From positions 49,600,001 through 49,664,000 of the forward strand of contig OX485804.1 in NCBI GenBank assembly GCA_950295325.1: DNA of 64,000 nucleotides, read 5' to 3'. The stretch is from Polytrichum commune (taxonomy: Eukaryota > Streptophyta > Polytrichopsida > Polytrichales > Polytrichaceae). Of this stretch, positions 37,203 through 49,331 are shown piece after piece; within the stretch, counting starts at the first letter, position 1; each line of letters opens with the position of its first letter. The translations under genes were made by a program, and so were the position numbers. The notes beneath the pieces were generated by a model, which did no database searches, was not told the DNA's origin, and was given only the letters and a program-made list of their open reading frames with translations.

Positions 37203-37389
37203 AGTGTTTGGGGAGTTTTCTGGGCATAATCGATCAAGATCCTAGTGTTTCCAAGTCCAACCGGTTACATGTTGCAATTTTTCAGTTTTTCTACATTAAT
37301 TTGAGGTGCAATCTATAGATTCCTCTAAAATGATGGGAGAACTTCAATTGGTTCATCTTTAACTAGCGGTTGGTTCTCCCCATTCATTG
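37203..37389 (+). mobile_element. hAT-type MITE family D copy, left end decayed
   Basis: It starts AGTGTTTGGGGAG and ends TCTCCCCATTCATTG. The interior carries the family signature AGTGTTTCCAAGTCCAACCG and GGTTACATGTTG. The left end abuts the family A MITE, so its target duplication cannot be read. Confidence 0.65.
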
Positions 37390-37499
37390 CTCCTAAGATA
37401 TGAAACATACAATCAGGACAAGATGGTTAGCAAATTCAAATCCAAGTTGTAGCCACTTTCCTCATGATTTTTGGAGCTTATATGAACATTTTTTTACAT

Positions 37500-37740
37500 T
37501 ATCAAAGTGAAGAATCTCATGATCATTAAATGCTCATATAGGTCTCCTATTTATTATGTTGATTATAAGCCTAAAATTGTTATCATATTTTGAGCATGTA
37601 GTCCAATCTCTTTTAAACACACATCTTTTTGGCATGCTTTGTTGGAGCTATAGCTAACTACATACCACTCAAATATAAGTGTCCTAATAAGAAATGTAAC
37701 CGAATAAGGGTTGTCTACCTTATTATGGACACTTCCAACT
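37500..37740 (+). repeat. Dispersed repeat family B copy
   Basis: Contains GCTCATATAGGTCTCC, CAATCTCTTTTAAACACACA, CCACTCAAATATAAGTGTCC and a TTGTCTACCTTA end in family B order. Confidence 0.72.
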
Positions 37741-37789
37741 TCACATACAATTTCGATTGTTGGATCGGCTTAGGAATTGTTTCAGCTAC

Positions 37790-37980
37790 ACTAATTATGG
37801 CCTAGATAACCATCAAGAGGAGAGTGGATGATGAGTTATAAGAGCGGTGAATCATCCACCTACTCGAATTGGTTATCAATCATAATTGATAGGATCATGG
37901 ACGGAATAAGATAAGCATGGATGATAGCATTCATCCATGGATGAAGTTTTGTGACAAGTATTGATAATTGTTCTACTCTT
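37790..37980 (+). repeat. Dispersed repeat, partner of 95-345
   Basis: Begins CTAGATAACCATCAAGAGGA and follows the 95-345 block with many substitutions. Confidence 0.6.
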
Positions 37981-39278
37981 GGATGAGCGACTAGTTATGG
38001 TAAATATTGTGACAAATGTATAGTGCAACTTCACATGGTGGCCCACAATACCATGCCATCACGAATCAAAATAGCATGCAATGCTACTTACATATGAATC
38101 TTCAACCATTCACTATGTTGTCATTCTTTCACTTCTAGTTATGGATAATGTATCAACTGAAAGCAATTGAGAATGTGGATCCAAAGAGCATAAACTCACT
38201 TTCTAAGATCAAAACTCAATAAATCATCAAAATTCAACATGAACGTGTTTCTTGAAGGTGACTAATCTTTGAATGGTCACTACAACCAATTGATAATAAT
38301 TAGGAGGCGATCTTGGTGTCTTTAGATAGAGCATGAGAAGGTCTATAAGATAGGATGTTTCTTTTGTGAAAACAAGCAAGATATGAAGGCAATATTTATC
38401 ATTAATTTCTTTGACATTTGATGTTCTGTAGTGTGGGTTGGTAAATAGTGTGCACCTACATTATTATTCTCAATGTTTTAAATGTTGATTTCTCAATATT
38501 AGTGTGGCCCACAATATTAGTATAATCGTTGTTGTTAGTACTGATGATGAAAGATGAAGATAGTGCCATCTCAAATATCAAAATGGAAGTTGAGGTGCAA
38601 AACTTAACCCCTAAAGGACAAGGTAGTATACGTGACATCAAAGATGTGTGACCTAACTTGGAGTTGACATACAAATGGTAGTTGTTAAGAGTTAATTTTA
38701 GACTACATCTATATGGTTGGAATCAAGATAATTATGGTCTGACAAAAATTACCAATTTTGAAGGCGTTTCTCAAAAAATGAGATGAAATATGTACATCAC
38801 CAAAACCACATGAATTACAATTTGATTGATTAAAGCCATTGACTCTATTTGTGGAGAATGGCAAGAAATGTCAAGTAAATACCCTTATTACTTTTTTGAA
38901 ATAATATTAATTGTAACAAAGGAAAATATTTGATGTTTGAGCACTTTGAAATTCATAGAGAAATGTTTGTAGAAATTCGGCAGGCATTGTCTCATCTAGT
39001 TTGCACTTTGTGAATCACACATATTGTCATTTCAAGCTTTGGAACTAGAGCTTTGTAAGATGCAATAGTCTGTGAGAAGTCAAAGTGAAGATTCTCTTTC
39101 TCTTTAAGTGATTACCAGTATATGGGCCTTCTCAAGTGTGTTAGCGGTTAAACCTAGAGTGGAGTGTATATTATCTTATAGAAAAATGATAGCTAAATAG
39201 GTCATTTGTGGGTTAGAAGGTTCAAGAATGTGACAAGAACGCTTATAAATACAAGGGTCCCAAGCAACAACACTTAAG

Positions 39279-39462
39279 ATGATATTTAGTGTCATTTACT
39301 ATTTGAAATTACACAATGCTATATCTTTTCTTTACCAACAAATGTCAAATTGGTTGTTTGGACATTATAGAACATTAGCAACTTTACTCGGTACCGTTAC
39401 ATCAATAGTAAAAAAAATAGAGCATTACGTAATTCCAAATAATAAGTGACACTAAATATCAT
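39279..39462. mobile_element. Short MITE with about 41-bp inverted ends
   Basis: The left arm TGATATTTAGTGTCATTTAC continues to AATTACACAATGCT. The right arm AGCATTACGTAATTCCAAAT ends TGACACTAAATATCA. About five mismatches occur over 41 bp and the spacer is about 100 bp. The ATTTAGTGTCA end is shared with the element at 52,160-52,442. Confidence 0.78.
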
Positions 39463-40025
39463 ATTATGTGTAGTACCCTTATCTAGGCCTAGAAACCACC
39501 CGTCTCCATACCTCTATTTTTTTTTGCTTGTTCTCAAACCTACACGTGTTGGTTCCCATCGTGGATGCTCTCATTTTTTGTATGGACAACCCTTCTACCA
39601 CACAAAGTCCCTCAAAACCCAAAGGAAAATCCCAACCATATTCTTACAAGCACATAGTCCAATCTCAAAGTCACGCAAGTGCCTTGAGTGTCCTTTCTTA
39701 AGAACGTACCTTGCCACATACCATTGAAATGTAGGTGTCTAATTAGGAAGAGTGACCACATAAGACCCACATGAAATTAGTCTTTGTACTTTTCTTCTTG
39801 ATGTTTGTAATTGAAACGAATTCATCAATTGCATGAAAAATCGGTTTGTGATGCCTTCCAAAGAAATGAAAGAAAAAGATGTCGGTGTTCATGCAGTGAC
39901 ATGAATGTGAGCTTGTTCCGATTATATTGACCATGATTATTCATGATGCATGATAAGGCGTTGCGGCATCCTTTTGGAAGGTGAGTTTGGTGATGCCTTC
40001 CACAAAAAGCTCTTTGACACCGCAA

Positions 40026-40466
40026 CCATGAATAGGGAGAACCAACTGCTAGCTACAAATGATACGAGTGAGTTTGAGAAATACCCGGTGAAAGTTCAAG
40101 ACTTCATGAAATTCGGTCCAAGATGACCCTAAATTACTGGATGATAGTGTAGAGATACCCAAAATTGAACAGAGTGGTTGGTGGTTCGATTGTTGGCCGT
40201 CAAATCTTCTCTATACTTGTGACGGAAAACTAGCCAGGTGATCAAGCGATTCTTGTGTTCCAAAACAAAAGAAAAAGAAAAAGAAAAGAAAAAAGAAAAG
40301 AAAAAGAAAAAAAGACTTCATGAAAATTACCAATCATCCTAGATGAATCTATGGAACATATCTCAAATCAATAAAGAAAAACTGAAGAAATCATAACATG
40401 TAACCAGTTGGACTTGGAAACACTAGGATTTTGACTGATTGTGCCCAAAAACTTTCCTGGACGTTG
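40026..40466 (-). mobile_element. hAT-type MITE family D, interrupted by a SINE-like insert
   Basis: The two halves, 40,026-40,111 and 40,312-40,466, together match one family D copy in reverse orientation. Flanking 8-bp sequences CACCGCAA (40,018-40,025) and CACCACAA (40,467-40,474) agree at 7 of 8 positions, as expected for a hAT target duplication. Confidence 0.8.
40112..40311 (+). mobile_element. SINE-like retroposon inserted in a MITE
   Basis: A 200-bp insert ends in a long A-rich tail (40,262-40,311, AAGAAAA units) and is flanked by perfect 14-bp direct repeats AAGACTTCATGAAA (40,098-40,111 and 40,312-40,325). It carries GGTTCGATTG near its middle, a good match to a Pol III B box. An A-rich 3' tail plus a long target duplication is the hallmark of LINE-driven retroposition. 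Confidence 0.85.
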
Positions 40467-40537
40467 CACCACAAATGACCGAGGGTTTAAGGTTTCTTTG
40501 TGTCCCGGGCTTTCACTCCTCTGACTCTCTTTGGGAG

Positions 40538-41109
40538 AAATGTATGGGGAGATTTTTGGGCATATTTGGTCAAGATCCTAGTGTTGCCAAGTCCAAACGG
40601 TTACATGTTACGATCTTTTGGTTTTCATTATTATTTTGAGGTAAATTCCATACATTCCTCTAACACGATCGACAATTTTCTTGAAGTCTTGAACTTCAAC
40701 CGGTTATTTCTCAAACTCAATTGGTTCATCTGTAACTATACTAAATAGTCCTATTATTGTGGGCCACAGTAACTTTCTAGAGTCCATAGTAATTTCCATG
40801 ATGAGGATTAATGTGGACCACATTAATTTTCAACCCACATTGTATTAGCATGGGCCCTAGTGATTGTTTTTCCTATAAAATTGGTGCGGGTGGTTATTTT
40901 ATTTTGTGCTACTTTTGTCCTTTACCTAATATTCAATGTGTTGGTCGAAGTCTTCATGAAGATTTGGGGGAAGACCCAGGGTCTTGGACCCACATTAATT
41001 CCACCTTGACTAAAAAAGTAATGCAGCCCACACTAATTATATCCACGGTAATTTTCCACCCACACTAATACAACTATTTAGTGTAGTGGTCGTTTCTTCC
41101 CATTCATTG
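40538..41109 (+). mobile_element. hAT-type MITE family D, interrupted by a TA-target element
   Basis: The left part, 40,538-40,738, carries the family signature (GATCCTAGTGTTGCCAAGTC, GTTACATGTTACGAT, TTGAACTTCAACCGGTT). The right end CGTTTCTTCCCATTCATTG lies at 41,091-41,109 after a 345-bp insert. The 8-bp flanks match poorly (about 5 of 8). Confidence 0.7.
40739..41083. mobile_element. TA-target inverted-end element nested in a MITE
   Basis: A 345-bp insert with ends TACTAAATAGTCCTATTATT / AATACAACTATTTAGTG (about 25 bp, a few mismatches) and TA at both sides (40,737-40,738, 41,084-41,085). Removing the insert and one TA restores the uninterrupted family D sequence CTGTAACTAGTGG seen at 55.9 kb, so the borders are well defined. 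Probably a Tc1/mariner-type MITE. Confidence 0.82.
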
Positions 41110-44100
41110 TTCAGGACTAAATATGTTAATCATGTCAAAAATGACCCAATAGGCTGATATCAAGGTATTCTTTAAGTGCACTGTTTGAATAAGTTTAACA
41201 CTTTGATGTTATAGAGAATATAAGTTCAAATATGTAATATGGGTATCCTTGGATGCAAATATGCACATTGTATATTGATCATCAATGTCTAGTATGAGTA
41301 TATATTTCTTATTTTCTCCTTGACATAAGACAATGTATTTAACAAGGTTTGAAAGAAGTGCATACATTAAATATGATTAATGAACTTGGTGAAGCCCGTA
41401 TAAATTGTGCGTATGACTATACATTGAGACCCACATCCTTTAAGGGTTAAGATATTCTATTTGGTATGATCAGGTGTTACAGAGTTACATAATATAATGC
41501 TGCTCATAAATTTGCCTAAGGAGAAGTAATATCACTCATAGAACATGCAATTTTTCGCACGTAATCTGTGGGTTTACATGTGTTATACATTAGGTGATTT
41601 TCCGGGGCTTATCCAAAATTGTTATTCATGGAGAAAATGTTGTGCCATACTAGATGATGACCCCGGGGGGTGGACTCTCCATTACCAACCTAAATGACAT
41701 GCATGGGTTGCTATGAATTTTAGCCTCCTATATATGAGAAGTTTATACAGAAACACAAATGCATACATACCAATGGCATGGTAGAAAATGGACTCATGTA
41801 TTTATACTAATCTTTTCAATTTAATGTGATAAAATTTCTCCACTACATATACAAATTATAAATCATGAATTGAATATACCTATATTACATGTAAAATCCA
41901 TGTTCATTTTCTAATGAAAAGATCTTGAACGTTTTATCATCCATGGCATGTAACTCAACGATTGCATCAAACAAACAAAGACAAGAGCACAAAAACTTAG
42001 CCACAATCCAGAGAGCAAAACTCAAGGGAGCCTGAGCACTCCAAGAGCCTGTAGCTAGTCCTATAACCCAATTGCAAACCCTAACAAGAATGAACAAGGG
42101 AGTCATTGAGGACTATTACCAAATGACAATAATGAATGAAAATGTGAATTAGATAAAACTAACACATCTACTGTCTAAAAAGTCTTTAAACCTTAGGGCC
42201 CCCTTTAGTATGTCTACCTTTACTTTGAAAAACTTAATAGCCATTTTAAAAGTGTGCACTAAGTGAAAATTAATACCTATCCCTTCTGTATACTATGTAC
42301 GCTAATGTCTCAAATAATACCCCTTCTTACACTCGTGTTAGTTAGCATGTGGTATAAAGAGTCCACCCCCTAAGATGATGACATCAAGATTTTGTTTATG
42401 CTTTTCAATGGGGAGGGGATTGCCGTATACGAGCGTACCTCTCATTCATCCAATATGAAAGCCCTAAAATAGTGTGTAACCCATAGGTTACTTTTTAAAG
42501 TTGATTCGACAATGGAGTTAGCTTAAAATTACTTTAAACATGTTGGGTTGTTTGGCGTTGGAGTTCTTAGAGCTCTGTGCTTTATTAACCAAAGTTATGC
42601 CCAAAGCGTTGCTACCGCTGGTAGCCGCAAAGTGGGCTGGGGCGAAACAACCCATACATTGGTTCCTTGGAGACAAGGGTTCAGGCATCCAACAAAGAAC
42701 GAGTGTATGGGTTGGTTCGCCCAAATCCGCAAAGTGGCATCGCAATCTACGTCTATGGCTACCAGTTGCACTCCCTTGTATGTTGCAGTTCAGGTCCTAT
42801 GTGAGACCAATGTAGAAGAGGCCTTTTGAGGTTGGCCAACTAGCCTTTGTATTTTTGTGGTGTTTTTTTAAAGTAAAGTATATGTGGTGGTCATGGGTAT
42901 AGGAGATGTCTTTTTGTGGGCATACCCCCCCCCCCCAGCTACATTAATTGATCTATGAATAACCCAATTGAGTAGATTGAAAAATGTGAATTCAAGAGAA
43001 TGATGCCCAATCTAGTTACACTTGGTCTTCAACTACTTGTCCTATGTTCTCTTTTTTTCACTTCTAGTTGTTGGTAAGGTACCAAATGAAAGTTACTAAG
43101 GATGTGAAATTTCTAAAAAGTCTAATCTCTCATCTTTAGTTTAAGAGGCAAGGGAGAAAACATTAAAACTTCACGTAAAGAACAATTGATCTTTGAATGG
43201 TTATTATGCTAAAATGGCTACGAGTTAGGATGAGATCTTGACGTCTATGAAAAGAGCTCAAGGAGCAAGTGCTACAAGACAAACTCTTTGTTTGAAGAAA
43301 ACAAGCAAGATTTGAAGGAGGTATCATTTGAAGTAGTTATAGGTGTTTCTTGAAGGTAGATTCAAGTGATTTGTGCAGATCCACCTTTGCTAGGCATTTG
43401 CTCAAATCAAGGTGAGGGTGCCACTTGTTGAACAAATAGTAGCACATGTTGCACGATATTTTCAATCCAATAGAAAATTTGTAACTTACAAAGTGGATGT
43501 CTTACGTTTGATAATGCAAGTTGGTAAATAGTGTGCACCTACATTATAACCCTCAATGTTTTTATTTAAAGAGTGTGGCCAAAAGGATTGACCAAAATTA
43601 GTGCAAGAGTGTCACACTTTAGTAAGTAAAATTTTGAAACAAGCTTCACTCAATTTACATTCAATACCACAATTATACTTCATTGAACACCTTAATTTGA
43701 GATCAGACCATGTGCTTAAATGACAAGTGTTACAATGAGATTGGAATATGTGCTCAAATACATACAAGATCCTAAATATCATATTGAACACAACTTGGGT
43801 GCGCTTGCGCTTTGACTGACCTCTTTATATAACTTTTGCATCATAACTCCAACTCCAAAAATTGAAATGACCATCTTCACGATTCGCAATTACTAATCAA
43901 ATGAGACAATTCTTGATCCGATCTAACCATCAACGTGGAATTGGAAGAGTTGATAATAGGGCCACATACCTTACCAATCATATAAATATAGGTATCCAAA
44001 GAAGAAGAGTGAGTCCCACATACCTAGTAAGTTAACGTCTGCATACGTTAAGTAAATAACAATAGAATAGCATTTTTGTGCATCGCGAAGTTCTTGGCCA
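41110..44100. other. Gene-less spacer
   Basis: No coding region is recognised. It holds the hairpin at 42,619-42,745, a C-run near 42,926, and a partial family E repeat near 42,415-42,520. Confidence 0.5.
42619..42745. repeat. Short-loop inverted repeat
   Basis: The left arm (GGTAGCCGCAAAGTGGGCTG, then GGGCGAAACAACCCATACAT) pairs with the right arm (GTGTATGGGTTGGTTCGCCC, then CCGCAAAGTGGC) around a short loop. About 75 bp of it (ending GGTTGGTTCGCCCAAATCC) recurs at 48,485-48,560. Confidence 0.78.
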
Positions 44101-44149
44101 CGCCGGTGCTCGATCGATCGATCGATCAGTGCCCGAGTGTGTTTGAAGA

Positions 44150-45760
44150 GGGACAGTTTGAGTTACATCCCTACCGTTGGAGCGGAGTGTGCGGTCGAGA
44201 ATTGCAAGCATCTGGGGTTGAAGAACCCCTAGAGACATCGATCATCGCATCAAACATCCACTCCAACGATGGAGATGAAAGTCAAAACAGTCCTCTGAGG
44301 TTGATCCCATGCTCCAAAACTACTTCAGATCTCTCGCGTAACGAGTCTGTACGAAAAACACATGTGGTCAGGTAATTCCATGGCGTACGGATCATCTCTC
44401 TAATTTCTCTCCAAATATTAATCCATGGTGATGAAATGACGGCTTTAGCTTCTGGTGAAAGATGCATTCCAGGGACTGTGCGCTCAGTTAATTATGCTCC
44501 GGCGGAGGCATGATTGGGCTGGTTCAGTGCAACGGCCAAATTTGGTACATAAGTACATTCCTCAACCGCTCAAAGACGAAATATCATGGAGACACATTTT
44601 TTAAGAGACATGAAGATGAGTAAGGTTATGAATAGGGCAATGCGTCGCAAGCATCGTCAGCGGTACTGTTCTTCCAGGAGGGACGTCTTGGCTTTCATCT
44701 CCAGCGTTGGAGTGGACATTGAACTTGCAGTTGAGAGATTACATCTGGACAGGAAGGGATAGCTCCCTAATACCTGCCTGGACATCGTACTGCAGTCGCT
44801 CCAGCGATGAAGATGAATGCCAAAACGTTCCCCTGAGGTTGATGCTCCTGGTGAAAGGTGCAGTCCATTATACTCCGGAGGAGTGATTGGGCTAGCCCAG
44901 ATCATAATTAGTAAACTAAACGAACCGGTCAGGTTTGTCACAGAATTGGACTCCTCAACCACTCAAAGAGGAAAAATCTAGTAGACACCTGATTTAGAGA
45001 CGACATGGAGATGAATGAGGTTATGAATAGGGCAAATGGCGGACATAACATTGAATCCGCTTTGTGTGCGCCGCAAACATCGTCGCAAGGTACCTACTGT
45101 TCTTCCAAGAGGGACGGCTTGGCTTGTTATCTCCAGCGTGGAATGGACAATGAACATGCAGTTGAGAAATTTCATCTGGATAGTCCAAGGAATTATAGCT
45201 GCCTCGACAAGGTCCTGCAGTCTCTCTAGCGATGAAGATGAACCCAAAACATCCCCCTGAGATTGATGCCGAACCCCCAGCGGATGTCCTACGAGGCCTA
45301 TACCGAAAGAGGCGAAAACAAGGCCATGCAGAAATGCAGAATTGCAGTAATTACAAGTAAGAAGGTTCCATGTGGATAGGATTAACGTCGTAGTCCCACG
45401 ACCTAGGCAAGGTCTAAGAGTTTTCTGAACTAAGACTCCACTCTCAAGATAAGGCACGGACACAAAACAACTACGAAGGGAGCATGCATCCTCCCTTGTT
45501 GACCAAGTTTGAAGTACGTGAACGTGCCTCATTCTCACGACACACGCATGACACTCGAAGTTTTGTTGCACCAAGCGTTACAAGTGGCGGATGGAAATAA
45601 CCTACTAGCTACAACAGTTTGTCCGAATGTCTGTCATCAAGACGGACTAGTTGGCTTCCATTCATCGCTGAAGACACTGTGCGGAGGAGAAAGAAATTAG
45701 CCCTCTAGACTCTAGCGATGAAGATGATAAAAGTTGGAAAAGGGCCTCGGGGATCGATCA
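44150..45760 (+). repeat. Degenerate tandem repeats, about 400-bp unit
   Basis: Landmarks recur at about 400-550 bp: GGTTATGAATAGGGCAA near 44,622 and 45,019; ACTGTTCTTCCA(A/G)GAGGGACG near 44,665 and 45,099; AGCGATGAAGATGA near 44,800, 45,228 and 45,712; CTGAGGTTGAT-like near 44,295, 44,833 and 45,258. The region is richer in CG than its surroundings. Short open stretches are alike between units (CSSRRDVLAF against CSSKRDGLAC) but are broken by stops, and no family is recognised. It could be duplicated exons of a decayed gene or a satellite-like array. Confidence 0.6.
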
Positions 45761-46010
45761 TCCACGCTGAATCCGGTTCCCAGACTACCGATTTTCTCGT
45801 ACTCTAAATCTCAATTCGGCGATGAAATGATGGAAGAAGCCAAGTTGCGGCAGATTTATAGGTTGTTGCTTGTTAGAGTACTGAAGAAGAAGGTGGCGCA
45901 GGTGGAGTCTAGTAGGGATTCGGTGCTTCTGGACACTCAAGTTTCCTCCGAAAGGCTGTAACTACTTCTAATTATCTCGAGTAGAGCTTACTCAGACAGA
46001 AATATATCCC

Positions 46011-46034
46011 ACAGACAGACAGACAGACAGACAG
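46011..46034. repeat. (CAGA)n microsatellite
   Basis: Six tandem CAGA units just beyond the degenerate tandem region. Confidence 0.9.
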
Positions 46035-46099
46035 CCAAAATCCAACTGTATCGTCACCACAATTCCGAATCAGATACTACTGGAATACAGTAGGAATAC

Positions 46100-48480
46100 C
46101 TAGTGCCGGTGCTGATACCTACAACCTACCGCTGGGGTCAAGTGTCTTCAGAACCTGATTTAGATCTGCCAAGGTAACACATTTTGAAGATGAAGCTAAC
46201 ATTCTAGTATGAATTGACATTTGGAGTTGCTTTTGCATTATAAGCATTTTTGAGACTACAAATTCTAAGAAAGCACCTACAAAGGGTCATCGTCTTCGTC
46301 TTCAAGGTAAGCGTGCCTTAAATAGTTAGTTTTTCATGTTTGCTACGCATTCGTCCTTGGAATCAAGAGTCTTTGGTTTTTTTGTGGAATTTGCACCTAT
46401 GGAATTTCGAAATGATCCCCACAATTTTCTGAGCTTTTCTCTAGGTACTATGATATACCAAAGTGGAAAGTGTTGGAGGCATCAAGTGACCATGATATCT
46501 TGCTTGCTTGTTGAGTGATCCTATGATGGTTGTGTTCTAGACCGTGTTGTGGACCCAAGTGGCCTATGAGTAGACCACAGAGTCCGAGTTAAGAGGCAAT
46601 CATGCCCACCCGTAATGGTTGCCACCTTTGTCCTAGCCTTGACCGGGCAAAGTTGACTTAACTAGCCAGATTCGTATGGTGTTCTAGTTGTGAAGGTGTT
46701 ATGTACAGTGGGAAGGCACGACCTTCATGGGAGGTGGCTCACTTCTTTAGATCCTAAATCGGGTAGTTTGACATCTCTTAACTTAGCTCAACATCACTTG
46801 ATTCCTTTAATGGCTATTGCAGACCCTATAAGACTCATACATAGGGTGACCAAATAAGACCACTAACACAATAAGGTACATTTACCAATAGTAAAACATG
46901 GTTTGGAAGTTGGCACTGAGCTAAGATATTTTGAAGAAGCAACATTTTGGAGTTGCTTACAATTGCTATTTAAGTAAAATTGGACTATGTCCAAGTCCAT
47001 GATTATAACATGTAGAATTCTACCATAAAATCTTATGATAAGATTGTATGGTAAGATTCTTTGATAGAATATGCAGAGTTGATTGTGATAATATTGTAGC
47101 GATTGTTTTTATTATGTTTTTACTATTCAACACTTACATCTATAGATTTAACATCAATAAATAAACATTTTTTTCCAGCATATCTTTTGAGTAGCTTTAC
47201 ATTTAGGTAATCACTAAAGGATTCACATATCTCCTTAAAAAATTTAAGTGTATTGAAAGTGTATTGACGAATCTGCCTAAAGAAGTGAAGTAACCAAAGA
47301 GTCTATATTTTGAAAATATGTCCATATTTAATTAAATACGAGTTTTTTTTCTTTTTGATAAAACAAACACATAGTGTGTGAGGATGGCAACTATTTCTTT
47401 TTATTAGAGTTAATTTCTTCTAATGTGTTCTAAAGACTTATTACTCGAAAGTGTAAACATTTTGTATTCAAGACACTTAGACACACAAATGGTATTAATG
47501 CACTCCTCTCAATGCCCTCCCTCTTTCCAAGCATGATATTCTTCTTTGTGTTGTAATTATTCATCAACTCATTACAATTTAGTAGCATTGAGATGTGTGA
47601 CCCTATTGTGGGTACTATCAACTCCACACACAAATTTGGCCATTGGATCAAATTGGGAAGTGCCAAGCATCCAATTAACAAAATTTATAAATCACGGAAA
47701 TTAACCCTAGGTGGCCACAATCGGGATTCACTATAGAGTCCTCGGATAATAAGATCACTTGAGAGCTGATAATGGTTTTGTAATAATGTCTTTTTATAGT
47801 TATTATAGAATGTTTCAAAACATGAGCTAGACTAAAATACCATGATACTTTATTTTTATTATAAGACCTTTTCATAGTTATTAATAAGATGGAAAAAATC
47901 CTAGGGCCTGGACTATGACACCCATAATATAAAAATACCTTATTATACAACTAGAAGCCATTATATTTTATATTACAACTTGTTTATTTGCATAAATTTT
48001 GATACCAATGGATTCATCTTGACTTTCTCTTTAATTATCAACCTATAAAACATGCTAAGTTAATAATCATATTGATGCCACTATAAAGTGATACGCAATC
48101 TCATAATTATGTATTATGATCTTGGTAGTTGTTGCCACCCCGGGAAATCAACACAACTAACATCATAGTCAAAGTCTAAAGTTGGAATGCAACAACGTGA
48201 CATTGTAATAGGTCAAAGTGAAGAATCCCTTCTTCTCCAACTCTGTTAACAATTCAACCTAGAATAATGTTTATGTCGTAAACACATTGTCCAATCTTAT
48301 CATAACACGTGTCGTTCGGGTGTCTGTTCATAACTAGAACTCTTGTCATATAGCACTCAAATGGAGGAGTCCGGTTAAGGAAAGGGACCACACATAAGGA
48401 CCACATAGCTTAGAAGCGATTTAGAAAGAGGTGATCTAAAAGGGAAAGAGGGAAATGTGGCATACGAATGTACCTCTCAT
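46100..48480. other. AT-rich gene-less spacer
   Basis: No open frame with family character. It includes a decayed family B-like stretch near 48,230-48,400 (CACTCAAATGGAGGAGTCC). Confidence 0.5.
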
Positions 48481-48484
48481 CTGG

Positions 48485-48560
48485 CTCGGTTCCTTGGAGG
48501 CAAGGGTTTAGGCATCCAACAAAGAATGAGCGTATGGGTTGGTTCGCCCAAATCCCTCTC
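48485..48560 (+). repeat. Copy of part of the 42.6-kb hairpin
   Basis: TTCCTTGGAGGCAAGGGTTT through GGTTGGTTCGCCCAAATCC matches 42,661-42,727 with few changes. Confidence 0.75.
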
Positions 48561-49115
48561 ATCTGCCCCACATAAAACCTTGTTGCCACATGTTGCCACA
48601 TAAAACCTTGTTGCCGATTCAACTGAACTGGAGGGTCTTTAAAACTAATTCCGGTGTCGAATCAACATACAAAAGCAACCTCCGGGCTGCATACTAGTTC
48701 AGCCCGGGCTTTCATGTGAGACGATGAGAGCGAGGTACACTCACATGCGATGTGGAAGTCCCTCTCTCTCCATCGGAAAGGGTTGCTCAAGCTGCGACCC
48801 GGGCGGAATAGTTGCGATCGAACCCAGCAGAGGGTGTGGTATAGCCCCCGTCCACAAGCCTCCAAAACGCACCAACAGCAATTTAATCTGAAGAATGAAT
48901 ATCCAAAAGCAGCAGCAGCAGCAGCAAGCAGCATGCATGCATGCATGCTCATCTTGCACAGTTCGATCGATCAAGTAATCGCTCCTCCTGAAGTAGCTCG
49001 ATTGACTCGTTCCCCCTCCCTTTGGAACCCATGGCACAGGCCAGCACGCACGACACTGGAATGACGGTCCCAAGACATTGAACCTGCTCCCGAAGCGATA
49101 ATAAAGCATCTCATG

Positions 49116-49323
49116 CAATGATCGGGGAGATTTTTGGGCATAACCGGTCGAGATCCTAGTGTTTGCAAGTTCAACCGGTTACATGTTGACATCCTTCGGT
49201 GTTTTTCTATCTTAATTTGAGGTATATTCCATAAATTCCTCTGAAGTGATCGGTAATTCTCCCTGAAGTCTTGAACTTCAACCGGTTCATCTGTAACCAA
49301 CTGCCGCTTCTCCCCGATCATTG
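49116..49323 (+). mobile_element. hAT-type MITE, family D, best-preserved copy
   Basis: A 208-bp element with perfect 15-bp inverted ends CAATGATCGGGGAGA / TCTCCCCGATCATTG and a perfect 8-bp target duplication ATCTCATG (49,108-49,115 and 49,324-49,331). An 8-bp duplication is characteristic of the hAT superfamily. The interior contains two AACCGG motifs and GGTTACATGTTGACATC. There is no coding capacity. This copy defines the family; other copies lie at 37.2, 40.0, 40.5, 53.8, 55.7, 62.7 and 63.0 kb. Confidence 0.93.
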
Positions 49324-49331
49324 ATCTCATG

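Noticed and set aside
42548-42829. Overlapping 91- and 93-codon plus-strand frames
   Set aside because: Both lie on a hairpin whose arms recur as non-coding repeat at 48.5 kb.
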